From a virus: a stretch of DNA of 64,000 nt. Position 1 is the first letter of the stretch. Each line of letters opens with the position of its first letter. Shown here one piece after another: positions 1 to 6,281 of the stretch. The stretch is taken from positions 1 to 64,000 of the IMG/VR virus record IMGVR_UViG_3300043429_000757. The stretch is one strand, 5' to 3'. A program made the translations under genes and the position numbers. The notes beneath the pieces are model-generated. The model ran no database searches. It saw only the letters and a program-made list of their open reading frames with translations, and was not told where the DNA came from.

Positions 1-127
1 CCAGGTGGTGACCAGGACGTCGACCAGGTGGGCCGGCTGCAGCTCGACCAGGTGGTGACCAGGACGTCGACCAGGTGGGCCGGCTGCAGCTCGACCAGGT
101 GGTGACCAGGACGTCGACCAGGTGGGC
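1..127. repeat. 47-bp tandem repeat array, truncated by the window edge
   Basis: Units begin at 1, 48 and 95. The first two 47-bp copies are identical and the third matches to about position 127 before diverging. Each unit is GC rich and carries several ACCAGG words and a GGCCGGCTGCAG segment. A 47-base period is not a multiple of three, so this is not a repeat peptide. The array continues off the left edge. On a circular map it would lie just upstream of terL, which makes a packaging or recombination role possible but unproven. Confidence 0.9.
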
Positions 128-150
128 GGCCTGGCCTGATACCCGAAACG

Positions 151-175
151 AAAAACCCGGCGCGCGGCCGGGTTT
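151..175 (-). terminator. Rho-independent terminator after the 195-884 gene
   Basis: A 9-bp perfect stem (AAACCCGGC / GCCGGGTTT) closes a GCGCG loop. On the minus strand it is followed by a T run (the A run at 151-155). It sits 20 bases downstream of the minus-strand stop codon at 195. The same hairpin recurs at 953-978. Confidence 0.85.
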
Positions 176-194
176 GCTGTGGGGTGAAAACGGA

Positions 195-884
195 CTACTG
201 GTCCCGTCCTAGGTCCCCGACCACGTGGTGCCGCAACAGTGACCCAGGCGGCAGGGACCGGGCAAACCGGACCACGGCCGGCGCGTCATCAGGCGCGCCG
301 GCCTGGCGGGTACCGTGCCAGGCGATCGCTACCGGGCCGCCGGTCCCGTAGCATCCGCCGGCCTGGTCGGCGCCCACCAGGCGCGCGGCCTGGCCATGGG
401 CGACAAAAACGATTGCATAGTCCCGGTCGCCACGCGCGCACAAGGGACGGCCGGCGCCGCAGCTGGCGCAGGTAACCGTTTCGACCGTTTCGGCCGGGCA
501 CTGCACAAACCGGCGGCCGGCCACGGTATATGGCCACACTGTGCCGGCCGGTGCGGCCACCACGGCCGGGCGGCCGGCGGCCATGGCGGCCATGGCCTGG
601 TCGATTGTGTCGCAGCTGGCATTGATCACAGTCTCACCAGGCGCCGGCGCCGGCAGGGTTTCGGCCGGGAAGTGGGAATACGTCCAAGCTTGGCCACCAG
701 GTGGCACGGCCTGGCGGACGGCCGCCAAATAGTCCTGGTCGACCAGGTCGGCGCCCTGGTCACCCTTGGGGTTCAATGGGCAGGTCTTCGGGCAGGTCGC
801 GAGGGTCTTATGCTGGCCGGCGCGGTATGTGACGGCAATCGGGCCGGTTTTCCGGTTTGCACTAGTGCGGATTGTTTTCAACAT
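195..884 (-). CDS. Cysteine-rich phage protein of unknown function
   Basis: A 229-residue protein I cannot assign. Visible features are CPKTCP (C31, C35), C91, C129 and a CASC...C cluster (C139, C142, C149) followed by a hydrophobic strand and His163, which suggests a metal-binding fold. An in-frame GTG lies at 896. The duplicated AGAAAG leader just upstream places its purine stretch at Shine-Dalgarno distance from the ATG at 884, as in neighbouring genes, so the ATG is preferred. The gene ends just before a hairpin terminator and appears to be its own transcription unit. Its DNA is very GC rich and dense in CCWGG and GGCCGG words. Confidence 0.75.
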   Translation of the reverse strand: MLKTIRTSANRKTGPIAVTYRAGQHKTLATCPKTCPLNPKGDQGADLVDQDYLAAVRQAVPPGGQAWTYSHFPAETLPAPAPGETVINASCDTIDQAMAAMAAGRPAVVAAPAGTVWPYTVAGRRFVQCPAETVETVTCASCGAGRPLCARGDRDYAIVFVAHGQAARLVGADQAGGCYGTGGPVAIAWHGTRQAGAPDDAPAVVRFARSLPPGSLLRHHVVGDLGRDQ

Positions 885-895
885 GTCGGGGCTCA

Positions 896-911
896 CTTTC
901 TAACTTTCTAG
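896..911 (-). promoter_or_regulatory. Duplicated AGAAAG leader of the 195-884 gene
   Basis: On the minus strand this reads CTAGAAAGTTAGAAAG, identical over 16 bases to the leader at 2314-2329. It provides the ribosome-binding purine tract. A possible -10 (TAGAAT on the minus strand, about 942-947) lies upstream, without a convincing -35 because the terminator at 953-978 occupies that position. Confidence 0.6.
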
Positions 912-952
912 ACCAGGTAGCCGACCTGGCGCGGTGCAAACATTCTAACCAT

Positions 953-978
953 AAAAAACCCGGCGCGCGGCCGGGTTT
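953..978 (-). terminator. Rho-independent terminator, second copy
   Basis: The 9-bp stem and GCGCG loop are identical to those at 151-175 and are followed by six or more T on the minus strand. It lies 22 bases past the stop of the 1000-1209 gene and ends the unit that begins at 2303. Confidence 0.85.
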
Positions 979-999
979 AAATCTACCTGGTCGACCAGG

Positions 1000-1209
1000 T
1001 CAAACCACGCCCAGGCGCGCGGCCTGGTCGGATAGCATCCGGTCGGCCGTATTAATCGCGTCGACCCGGTCGGGCGTGAAATATTCCGAAACCAGGTTTT
1101 CGACCTGGTCGATTAATTGAACGCGATATTCGGAATATTCCGCCGACCAGGTAACGCGAAATCGGCCGACTCCGGGAAAAGACCCGGCATATACCAGGCG
1201 CCGGCTCAT
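1000..1209 (-). CDS. Small hypothetical protein
   Basis: A 69-residue protein with no family I recognise. The N-terminus is basic (MSRRLVYAG) and the C-terminal half looks helical with alternating acidic and hydrophobic residues. A longer reading frame extends upstream to 1323, but the ATG at 1209 overlaps the TGA of the DUF932-type gene (ATGA), which argues for translational coupling and fixes the start. It is the last gene of a two-gene unit that ends at the hairpin terminator at 953-978. Confidence 0.7.
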   Translation of the reverse strand: MSRRLVYAGSFPGVGRFRVTWSAEYSEYRVQLIDQVENLVSEYFTPDRVDAINTADRMLSDQAARLGVV

Positions 1210-2303
1210 GCCACCACCTCGACCAGGTCCAACAGGCCGCCGGCCTGGGTTTCGAATTCGACCCGGTCGGACTGCCAGGGGATCGACCTGGCATATGCGG
1301 TGGCGCCGGTCACCGCGTCCCACACGGTTTCGATAGGCCGGCCTTCGTCGAGCATATGGGCATGTTGCACGCGTGCGGCCACGCGTGGCCCAAACCGATT
1401 GGCCAGGAACTTATCGACCTTGTCGATTTTGCTGGCCTGGGCGCCGCGCAAGACCCCGGATATATTGGACGCGCTGGCGCGGCTGTATTCCAACAGGGCC
1501 GGGGTAACCTGGTCGATAAACTTATCCGGCGCGCTGGCGGTATGCCGGATGCTGATTTCATCCAATTCGTGCGCGCCCCAAACAATACGGTTTGCGCAAA
1601 CAAAATCAAACAGGAAGGTTTTGACCCGCAGCGACCCGGCGCCGGTTTCGCTATTGGTCACGAAGAACCCGCGCGCAAGCTCGCCGGCTTTACCGTCACG
1701 CCGACCCGGCAGTTCTATGCGGTTGATTTCATCAGCCAGGAAGATAAAGCAATCCCTGTCGCCGGCATATAACGTGGTGTTCGCCCTGGTGACCTGGTCG
1801 AGCGCCTTACCCCAGGTGCCAGGGACGCGCCAGTCACCGGTTACGCCATCGCCAAAGCGGTCCATCAGGGCCGCGACTACGTCCCCGTCCCAAATGCGGC
1901 CATAGTTCGGGCCCGTCACGGCGCGCAGCTCGGACACGCCATTGCGGGACAACAGGACGCCGATATCCTTCGCCTCCCGCTCGACCTGAAAACCGTAATT
2001 CAGGCAGTCGGCAGCCAGCGGGGCCGGCAGCTGCCGCAGGTAAGCGCCTGGCGCGCCGACCAGGTTTGCGGCCTGGCCCATGGCCCAGTGCGTGGGCGCA
2101 TAGCCGTGGCCGTTGGGGCCTTCGATCAACAGGCCCCGATTGTCGTCAGTCGGGACGGCGCGCAGACGGCGGCTGCTGACCACGGCCGCGCGGCTGATGG
2201 CGCGGCGCGTTTCCATGGCGGCATGCATCTCCGGAAGGGAAACAAAGCGCTCTTCCTCAGGACGGGTGGCCCACTGGGTGTTGGCCTGCATAAGTGTTGT
2301 CAT
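1206..2303 (-). CDS. DUF932 / phage-plasmid-like protein
   Basis: A 365-residue protein of the DUF932 (TIGR03299-type) family, common on phages and plasmids and of unknown molecular function. The family core is seen in the central stretch: LRAVTGPNYGRIWDGDVV, then TLYAGDRDCFIFLAD, then GELARGFFVTNSETGAGSL and FDFVCANRIVWGA. Length is typical. It starts at an ATG preceded by the duplicated AGAAAG leader and has its own candidate promoter with a dyad over the -10. It overlaps the downstream 69-residue gene by four bases. Some members of the family have been linked to plasmid or phage DNA metabolism, but nothing here shows a catalytic site. Confidence 0.85.
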   Translation of the reverse strand: MTTLMQANTQWATRPEEERFVSLPEMHAAMETRRAISRAAVVSSRRLRAVPTDDNRGLLIEGPNGHGYAPTHWAMGQAANLVGAPGAYLRQLPAPLAADCLNYGFQVEREAKDIGVLLSRNGVSELRAVTGPNYGRIWDGDVVAALMDRFGDGVTGDWRVPGTWGKALDQVTRANTTLYAGDRDCFIFLADEINRIELPGRRDGKAGELARGFFVTNSETGAGSLRVKTFLFDFVCANRIVWGAHELDEISIRHTASAPDKFIDQVTPALLEYSRASASNISGVLRGAQASKIDKVDKFLANRFGPRVAARVQHAHMLDEGRPIETVWDAVTGATAYARSIPWQSDRVEFETQAGGLLDLVEVVA

Positions 2304-2313
2304 CTTGAACTCT

Positions 2314-2394
2314 CTTTCTAACTTTCTAGGAAACCGGGAAACCGTCCCGGCGGCGGTGTTTGCATTCTACATGCAAACAGGGACGGGCCGTCAA
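2314..2394 (-). promoter_or_regulatory. Leftward promoter with dyad and AGAAAG leader (DUF932 gene)
   Basis: Read on the minus strand: TTGACG (2394-2389), 19 bases, TAGAAT (2369-2364). The -10 is embedded in a perfect inverted repeat GTTTGCAT/ATGCAAAC (2358-2365 and 2371-2378), itself flanked by CCGTCCC/GGGACGG (2342-2348 and 2380-2386). The 16-base CTAGAAAGTTAGAAAG leader is at 2314-2329. The spacer is longer than ideal, so the exact -10 is uncertain, but the dyad looks like an operator. Confidence 0.5.
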
Positions 2395-2606
2395 GCGACC
2401 CGAGGATCGTCGAGCATGTCGCGCGCCCACTGGCGGTATCTCGCGAACAGCTCCGGGAAAGCTTCCAACAGGCGCGCCTTGTTGTCACTGTCGGCGCGAT
2501 AGTAGGCCACGCCGATCGCTGCAGCAAAGCCGCCGCCCACTTTTTCCATAGCCATTGCCGCGCGCCAGTTCCAGGTGGCCAGCTCTTGATCTTGCTGGTC
2601 GGTCAT
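2391..2606 (-). CDS. Small hypothetical protein
   Basis: A 71-residue acidic helical protein (for example NKARLLEAFPELFARYRQ) with no recognised family. Its ATG overlaps the stop of the preceding 75-residue gene by four bases (ATGA), so the two are coupled. It is the last gene of the unit beginning at 3305, and its 3' end abuts the promoter of the next gene. Confidence 0.65.
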   Translation of the reverse strand: MTDQQDQELATWNWRAAMAMEKVGGGFAAAIGVAYYRADSDNKARLLEAFPELFARYRQWARDMLDDPRVA

Positions 2607-2830
2607 ACCGTGGCCTCCATGTGGTCGAGCGCATCGATGATCCCCTCGGCGCAGTTATAGATCGCGACCGGGCTTATCCAGGCGCGCGAGTCATCCTCAG
2701 GCCGGCCGGCCGCGACTATGTCGCTGCAATACTGGCGCACCGCCTCAAGGACCAGGGCCTGGGTCAAGGGGCCGCCGGGATTCATCACCATCAGATGGGT
2801 GATTTTCTGCACGTTGTCTCTGCGCCGCAT
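2603..2830 (-). CDS. Small hypothetical protein
   Basis: A 75-residue protein of unknown function. It has a basic start (MRRRDNVQ) and an amphipathic C-terminal helix. It begins one base after the stop of the 2832-3305 gene and overlaps the next gene by four bases, so it is the middle member of a tight three-gene unit. Confidence 0.65.
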   Translation of the reverse strand: MRRRDNVQKITHLMVMNPGGPLTQALVLEAVRQYCSDIVAAGRPEDDSRAWISPVAIYNCAEGIIDALDHMEATV

Positions 2831-2831
2831 G

Positions 2832-3305
2832 TCAGGCCTCCCGGATGTTGAACATGGTGTCGGACAGGTAGTCGCGGATTTTCCCGTTCAGGTCGATCGC
2901 GTCCGTCAGGCGATCGACACTGATCTCATCGGCCAGGTCGGACAGGTCGACCTCGCTGGCCAGGTCGGCATAGTCCAGGACCTCGGACCAGTCGACATTA
3001 CTGATCAGGTCGGACGGGCTCAGCTCAGCGGCCAAGCTGGCCAGGTTGACGCCCTCGCCAATTGTCCGCAGTTGGGCGGGGATCAGCTCGCCGGCCAGCT
3101 CTGCCAGGTTGACGTGCGCGGCCAGTTGGCGCATCTCATCATCGCTGAAAATCACCCGCTGCAGTTGCGGCGTCAGGTCAAACGCGCGCGCCTCAAGCGC
3201 GGCCAACCTGGCGGCCAGGGGCGCCAAACGCTGCTCGACCGCGGCCTGGACCGCGGACTCAAATGCCACCTGCAAGGCGGCCACGATAGGGTTCGTTTCG
3301 GACAT
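2832..3305 (-). CDS. Leucine/aspartate repeat protein, unknown function
   Basis: A 157-residue protein. Residues 1-45 form an Ala/Leu/Arg helical segment (LAPLAARLAALEAR). From about residue 65 there is an imperfect 15-18-residue repeat: VNLAELAGEL, VNLASLAAELSPSDL, VDWSEVLDYADLASE, VDLSDLADEISVDRL. That pattern suggests a short solenoid or stacked helices. The ATG at 3305 is chosen over upstream in-frame codons because it follows the AGAAAGAGAGAAAG leader. It is the first gene of a three-gene unit with its own candidate promoter (TTGACA present). No enzyme motif is visible. Confidence 0.7.
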   Translation of the reverse strand: MSETNPIVAALQVAFESAVQAAVEQRLAPLAARLAALEARAFDLTPQLQRVIFSDDEMRQLAAHVNLAELAGELIPAQLRTIGEGVNLASLAAELSPSDLISNVDWSEVLDYADLASEVDLSDLADEISVDRLTDAIDLNGKIRDYLSDTMFNIREA

Positions 3306-3389
3306 GTCTTTCTCTCTTTCTAAGTTGCAGGCCTTGCGGGATGCTTGGCCTGATCGGGATTCTACATCACAACTATCAACTGGTGTCAA
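3306..3389 (-). promoter_or_regulatory. Leftward promoter and AGAAAG leader (2832-3305 unit)
   Basis: On the minus strand a perfect TTGACA (3389-3384) is followed 19 bases later by TAGAAT (3364-3359), the same arrangement as at 2364-2394. Direct repeats AACTATC lie around the -35. The leader repeat is at 3308-3327. The TTGACA overlaps the stop codon of the gene at 3386. Confidence 0.55.
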
Positions 3390-3502
3390 CTATCCCCGCC
3401 AACAATCCTGTGAAACAGCCAAAGCCAGAACAGGCGCAGGGCGAGCCCCCGCTGCGTGTCCGGGACCACTTCGGGCTCCGCCGGCTGACTGTTGGCGATC
3501 AT
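3386..3502 (-). CDS. 38-residue membrane mini-protein
   Basis: A 38-residue peptide with a polar N-terminus (MIANSQPAEPEVV) and a C-terminal hydrophobic helix, ALRLFWLWLFHRIVG, most likely a single membrane segment. The ATG at 3502 is supported by the leader copy AAGAAAGTCAGAAAG immediately upstream, matching leaders of neighbouring genes. A longer frame exists but has no such signal. The function is unknown; a membrane-targeting host-takeover peptide is one possibility. Confidence 0.55.
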   Translation of the reverse strand: MIANSQPAEPEVVPDTQRGLALRLFWLWLFHRIVGGDS

Positions 3503-3534
3503 CTGCTTTCTGACTTTCTTGCGTGTGGTCCGGT

Positions 3535-3909
3535 TCACCCTGCCGGCACGTAAAGGGACTGCCTGGTGGTCAGGACCAGGTCGCGCATAGACACCCAATC
3601 CTCATGCGTCAGCGTGCCCAAAGCCATCAGCACCAGGTGCATTTTGTGCGCCATCTCGGCCCGATATCCAGGGCCATCGTTCGGGTCTTCCAGGTCCCGC
3701 AGGTTTTCCATCAGCTCGGGGTTCATCCACTGGCGCTCGGCGTCCTGGTAAATTTGCAGAGACACTGAGGTGATGATGTCTTCCAGCCGATAGCCGGTCT
3801 GGCGACCGACCCGATTGCGGATTGGCGCCGGCCAGGACTCGACTACCAGGCGGACGCCGTTGGCGGTCGTGTGAACCCTGGACACGGTTGGGTACTCTAC
3901 GTGTTTCAT
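3535..3909 (-). CDS. Hypothetical protein
   Basis: A 124-residue protein without a family I recognise. The N-terminal half appears beta-rich (VSRVHTTANGVRLVVESWP) and the C-terminal half helical (AEMAHKMHLVLMALG). It begins at an ATG preceded by the AGAAAGGTAGAAAGAG leader and has a well-formed promoter upstream at 3954-3983. The gap of 33 bases to the next gene and the presence of another leader there suggest a single-gene or weakly coupled unit. Confidence 0.75.
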   Translation of the reverse strand: MKHVEYPTVSRVHTTANGVRLVVESWPAPIRNRVGRQTGYRLEDIITSVSLQIYQDAERQWMNPELMENLRDLEDPNDGPGYRAEMAHKMHLVLMALGTLTHEDWVSMRDLVLTTRQSLYVPAG

Positions 3910-3911
3910 CT

Positions 3912-3983
3912 CTTTCTACCTTTCTATGGTTACCTGGTCATCCAGGCAGGGACACTATAGCATAGTGTTTTTACGATCGTCAA
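3912..3983 (-). promoter_or_regulatory. Leftward promoter with operator-like dyad
   Basis: Minus strand: TTGACG (3983-3978), 18 bases, TATAGT (3959-3954). The -10 overlaps an inverted repeat ACACTAT-agc-ATAGTGT (3952-3968). The AGAAAG leader follows at 3912-3929. This is the best sigma-70-like promoter in the left block and is placed to serve the 3535-3909 gene. Confidence 0.6.
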
Positions 3984-4396
3984 CCCAGCATCGCGGCGCG
4001 CAATTCGGCCCAGGATATCCCCGTCCAAGGCCAGCGCGCCATAGGCGGCGTGTCGATTCCCATGCGCACCAGGTCCAGGGCCTGCTCCCCCGCAAACAGC
4101 AGCAGCTCCGACTTGTGGGCATGGGCAGTGCCGGGCGGGAAATACTGGACCAGGATGTAGGTCGGGCAGCGCAGGTCTGCGTGCTTGACATGGAAGGCCA
4201 CCTGGTGCGGAGACAGGGCGATCTTGCGCCCACGCTTGACCACCTTGAGTTCGACCATCACGAACTCCCCATGCGGGAAGGCGACCAGGCAGTCCGGGAT
4301 GCCCAGGTTCACCCTGGATTCAATCCGGGTGAAATGGCAATTTGGGACGTTGTCTTTCAGGCGCTTGTACAGGTTCGCTTCGGGCTTCGTTGCCAT
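3980..4396 (-). CDS. VRR-NUC-like (PD-(D/E)XK) nuclease
   Basis: A 138-residue protein matching the VRR-NUC type of PD-(D/E)XK nuclease. A conserved glutamate lies in ESRVNLGIPDCL (the PD element), followed by FVMVELKV (the ExK element) and SPHQVAF. Such nucleases act on branched or flapped DNA, and in phages they are thought to resolve replication or packaging junctions. It starts inside the 3' end of terS (77-base overlap) behind a GAGGAAA ribosome site, so it is probably co-expressed with packaging functions. The length is typical for the family. Confidence 0.8.
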   Translation of the reverse strand: MATKPEANLYKRLKDNVPNCHFTRIESRVNLGIPDCLVAFPHGEFVMVELKVVKRGRKIALSPHQVAFHVKHADLRCPTYILVQYFPPGTAHAHKSELLLFAGEQALDLVRMGIDTPPMARWPWTGISWAELRAAMLG

Positions 4397-4994
4397 CGTC
4401 TTTTTCCTCTTCAGGCTCTTCCTCGATCTGCCTGGGCGTCACGTCCACAATGGGCCCGGCCTGGCCGCCGTACAGGCGCTTGATCTCGTCAAGCTTACGC
4501 ATGACCTCTTCCTTGGACATGCTATCGATCGTCCCGTGCCTGATCTCCTTGCGGTCGATGTAGATCGTGCCCAGGGCCTGACCACGGCGATACTCTGCCT
4601 GAACGGCCGCGCCGTACGCGCCGGCAGCCAGCGCCTGGTCCCGGATGACCTGGAGGTCGCGCATGTGCCGCTCAAAGGTGGTGGCGTACTTTTCGCCCAG
4701 CTCCCGGCGGCGTTCCTGGATGGCAGCCACGATGTGGGGGCTCTTGTCAGGGTCGGTCAGCTCCCGGGCCCGGTTCTTTGCCCAGATTTCGCTGTACCCG
4801 GCGCGGATGGCTGCCTCCTTAAGGGTCACGTGTCCATCGCCGGCCACGAACTCCTCAACGAACTTCCACTCCTGCGGTGTCAGCACCCGGGGTTTGTGGG
4901 GCTTGACCGGCGCGGTGATCCGAGCCTCGACCCGCTGGTCGATTCCCCCCAAGCTCTTGCCGGCCAAGAACTTCTCATCCTTGTACGTACCCAT
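4320..4994 (-). CDS. terS: Terminase small subunit
   Basis: A 224-residue protein of the Terminase_2-like small subunit type, which recognises phage DNA and hands it to TerL. Visible is a helix-turn-helix region (LTPQEWKFVEEFVAGDGHVTL..EAAIRAGYS) with typical spacing, and then the segment HMRDLQVIRDQALAAGAYGA with YRRGQALGTIYIDRKEIRHG, characteristic of phage small terminases. The C-terminus is acidic then proline rich, suitable as a flexible TerL-binding tail. The ATG at 4994 overlaps the TGA of the upstream gene. TerL is at the opposite end of the window, which is consistent with a circular map. Confidence 0.85.
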   Translation of the reverse strand: MGTYKDEKFLAGKSLGGIDQRVEARITAPVKPHKPRVLTPQEWKFVEEFVAGDGHVTLKEAAIRAGYSEIWAKNRARELTDPDKSPHIVAAIQERRRELGEKYATTFERHMRDLQVIRDQALAAGAYGAAVQAEYRRGQALGTIYIDRKEIRHGTIDSMSKEEVMRKLDEIKRLYGGQAGPIVDVTPRQIEEEPEEEKDDGNEARSEPVQAPERQRPKLPFHPD

Positions 4995-5209
4995 CAGGCG
5001 ACCCTCCACAGCCGCCAGCCCTCGCCGTACTTGCGGATGGTGAACCGCACCCCAGGGTGCCGCTTGGCGTACATGTAGGCCGCGCTGCGCAGGTTCTTGA
5101 TCCAGTCCGCGTCCAGCACCAGGAAGCTGTCGCCGACCGCCATGTCAGGGAAGGGGTAGACCTGCCGTTGGCGGTCGTCAGGCAGGGGCACGTGTCTCTC
5201 GATTCTCAT
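4994..5209 (-). CDS. Small conserved phage protein next to terS
   Basis: A 71-residue protein beginning MRIERHVPLPDD. It contains MAVGDSFLV followed by RSAAYMYAKRHPG and ends WRLWRV. I recognise this pattern from short phage proteins of unknown function. The ATG at 5209 is used; an upstream in-frame TTG at 5245 has no good ribosome site. It overlaps terS by an ATGA junction, so it is probably the first gene of the terS unit, transcribed out of the AT-rich island to its right. Confidence 0.7.
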   Translation of the reverse strand: MRIERHVPLPDDRQRQVYPFPDMAVGDSFLVLDADWIKNLRSAAYMYAKRHPGVRFTIRKYGEGWRLWRVA

Positions 5210-5596
5210 GGTCCGATTGTGCAACACTTCCACAGGGTAACGCAACCGCCCGTCCGGCCCTTCCAGGGCAAATTCAGGGTTCCTATAGACTTTTTTTGAC
5301 CAATGTATGTTTTTTTTTTTTCAAAAAGTCATCGCGCGCGCATTTTATGTGAAATTACATCCTTGAACACACTGTAATGTCCTGTACACGTCTAACCTAT
5401 TGATTTCATTAACTTCTTACACCATTACGTCTATTACGTCATTTTCCAAAAAAAAAAAAACAAAACACATGAATTTGAAAAAAAGTCTATAGAAACACCG
5501 AAATCTCGGCCACAGCCCCGGTCCGTGGCCCTCGGCCCTGTATGCCTGTACAGCCCACCAAGGGTAAACCCCCACAAACCGTCCCCCATGCCCCTC
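5210..5596. other. Gene-free AT-rich intergenic island
   Basis: There is no credible reading frame on either strand across about 390 bases, in a genome that is otherwise packed. It holds long T and A tracts (12 T at 5310-5321, 13 A at 5448-5460), paired direct repeats ATTACGTC (5424-5431 and 5433-5440) and an inverted repeat. It is a candidate origin and/or promoter region for the terS unit. Confidence 0.75.
5283..5492. repeat. Long inverted repeat flanking AT-rich core (candidate origin)
   Basis: CTATAGACTTTTTTT (5283-5297) is exactly complementary to AAAAAAAGTCTATAG (5478-5492), a perfect 15-bp inverted repeat. The arms extend imperfectly through an ATGT-type spacer to the T12 and A13 tracts, giving arms of about 39-45 bases around an AT-rich centre of about 126 bases. 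The geometry resembles a DNA unwinding element or a large cruciform. Function is inferred. Confidence 0.7.
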
Positions 5597-5812
5597 CTAC
5601 TGCAACTCCCCCGGCTCGCACCATTCCCCTGTCATCAGGCGTGCTGCCACTGACATGGGGAGGGTGTCCGCCACTTCGATGGCGGTGATGGCCTTGTCGC
5701 CGAAGCAGGGCCCGACGAAGGCGTACTTGGTGTTGCCGGCGGTGATGATGAGCAGTTGGACCGTGGGCCGTGGCACGAGGCCCTCGATGAGTCCTTCGAA
5801 CGCCGGGGTCAC
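5597..5812 (-). CDS. Small hypothetical protein
   Basis: A 71-residue protein of unknown function with a beta-like centre (VQLLIITAGNTKYAFVG). It starts at GTG (5812), which overlaps the TGA of the coiled-coil gene upstream (GTGA), so it is probably translationally coupled. It is the last gene of the small-gene module before the AT-rich island. Confidence 0.65.
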   Translation of the reverse strand: MTPAFEGLIEGLVPRPTVQLLIITAGNTKYAFVGPCFGDKAITAIEVADTLPMSVAARLMTGEWCEPGELQ

Positions 5813-6057
5813 TTGAGGACCTCTTCCCAGCCTGGCCCTGTCTTGCCTTCTTTGATGCCCAGATCGAGGGACAGGCGCTCGACTTCGTCTTCCAGCCGGC
5901 GCTTTTGGACTCTGAGTTGGTGGACCTGGTTGGCCAGGTGTTCCATGGAGTCGTTTTGGACCTCGATGCGGCGGCGCAGGGAGGCGATGTACTCCTTGGT
6001 CTCCAGGCAGTCGATGGGGCGTGGTGGATTTTCTGTGGAAAATTCAGCGGGTCGCAT
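5809..6057 (-). CDS. Coiled-coil small protein
   Basis: An 82-residue protein. Residues from about 20 to 70 have strong heptad character (SLRRRIEVQNDSMEHLAN, LRVQKRRLEDEVERLSLDL), so a dimeric or trimeric coiled coil is likely. A good AAAGGAG ribosome site precedes the ATG. There is no catalytic motif. It follows the helix-turn-helix gene after a two-base gap and could be a partner or spacer protein; the function is unknown. Confidence 0.7.
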   Translation of the reverse strand: MRPAEFSTENPPRPIDCLETKEYIASLRRRIEVQNDSMEHLANQVHQLRVQKRRLEDEVERLSLDLGIKEGKTGPGWEEVLK

Positions 6058-6059
6058 GT

Positions 6060-6272
6060 TCAGCTCCTTTTGCTGCGAAGTTCTCTGTCCCTGGCCAGGG
6101 CCAGCATGAGGCGGTTGGGGTATTTGTTGGCGGCCATGGCGCGGCTGATGTAAATCTCCACGGTCCGTTTGGAGATGCCCAGTTTACGGGCCACGAGGTC
6201 GGTCTGTCCAAACTCGCAGATGGCGTCCAGGACTGCCTGCTCGCGTGGGGTTAAGTTCAGTGGTTTGGGCAC
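6060..6272 (-). CDS. LuxR/GerE-type helix-turn-helix DNA-binding protein
   Basis: A 70-residue stand-alone DNA-binding domain of the GerE/sigma-region-4 type. LTPREQAVLDAI opens the fold, and LVARKLGISKRTVEIYISRA is the scaffold and recognition helix pair, with AANKYPNRLMLAL as the closing helix. No receiver or sensor domain is attached, so it probably acts as a small phage transcription regulator. It starts at GTG (6272), with a modest AAAGA tract upstream. It lies near the distal end of the small-gene chain, close to the AT-rich island it might regulate. Confidence 0.8.
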   Translation of the reverse strand: MPKPLNLTPREQAVLDAICEFGQTDLVARKLGISKRTVEIYISRAMAANKYPNRLMLALARDRELRSKRS

Positions 6273-6281
6273 GTGGGTCTT

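Noticed and set aside
1-127. CRISPR array
   Set aside because: The full 47-base unit repeats without unique spacers and no cas genes are present, so this is a plain tandem repeat.
5283-5492. T7-type RNA polymerase promoter (CTATAG) or insertion sequence ends
   Set aside because: CTATAG occurs, but without the rest of the T7 consensus, and no phage RNA polymerase gene is seen. No transposase or target-site duplication is present between the inverted repeats.
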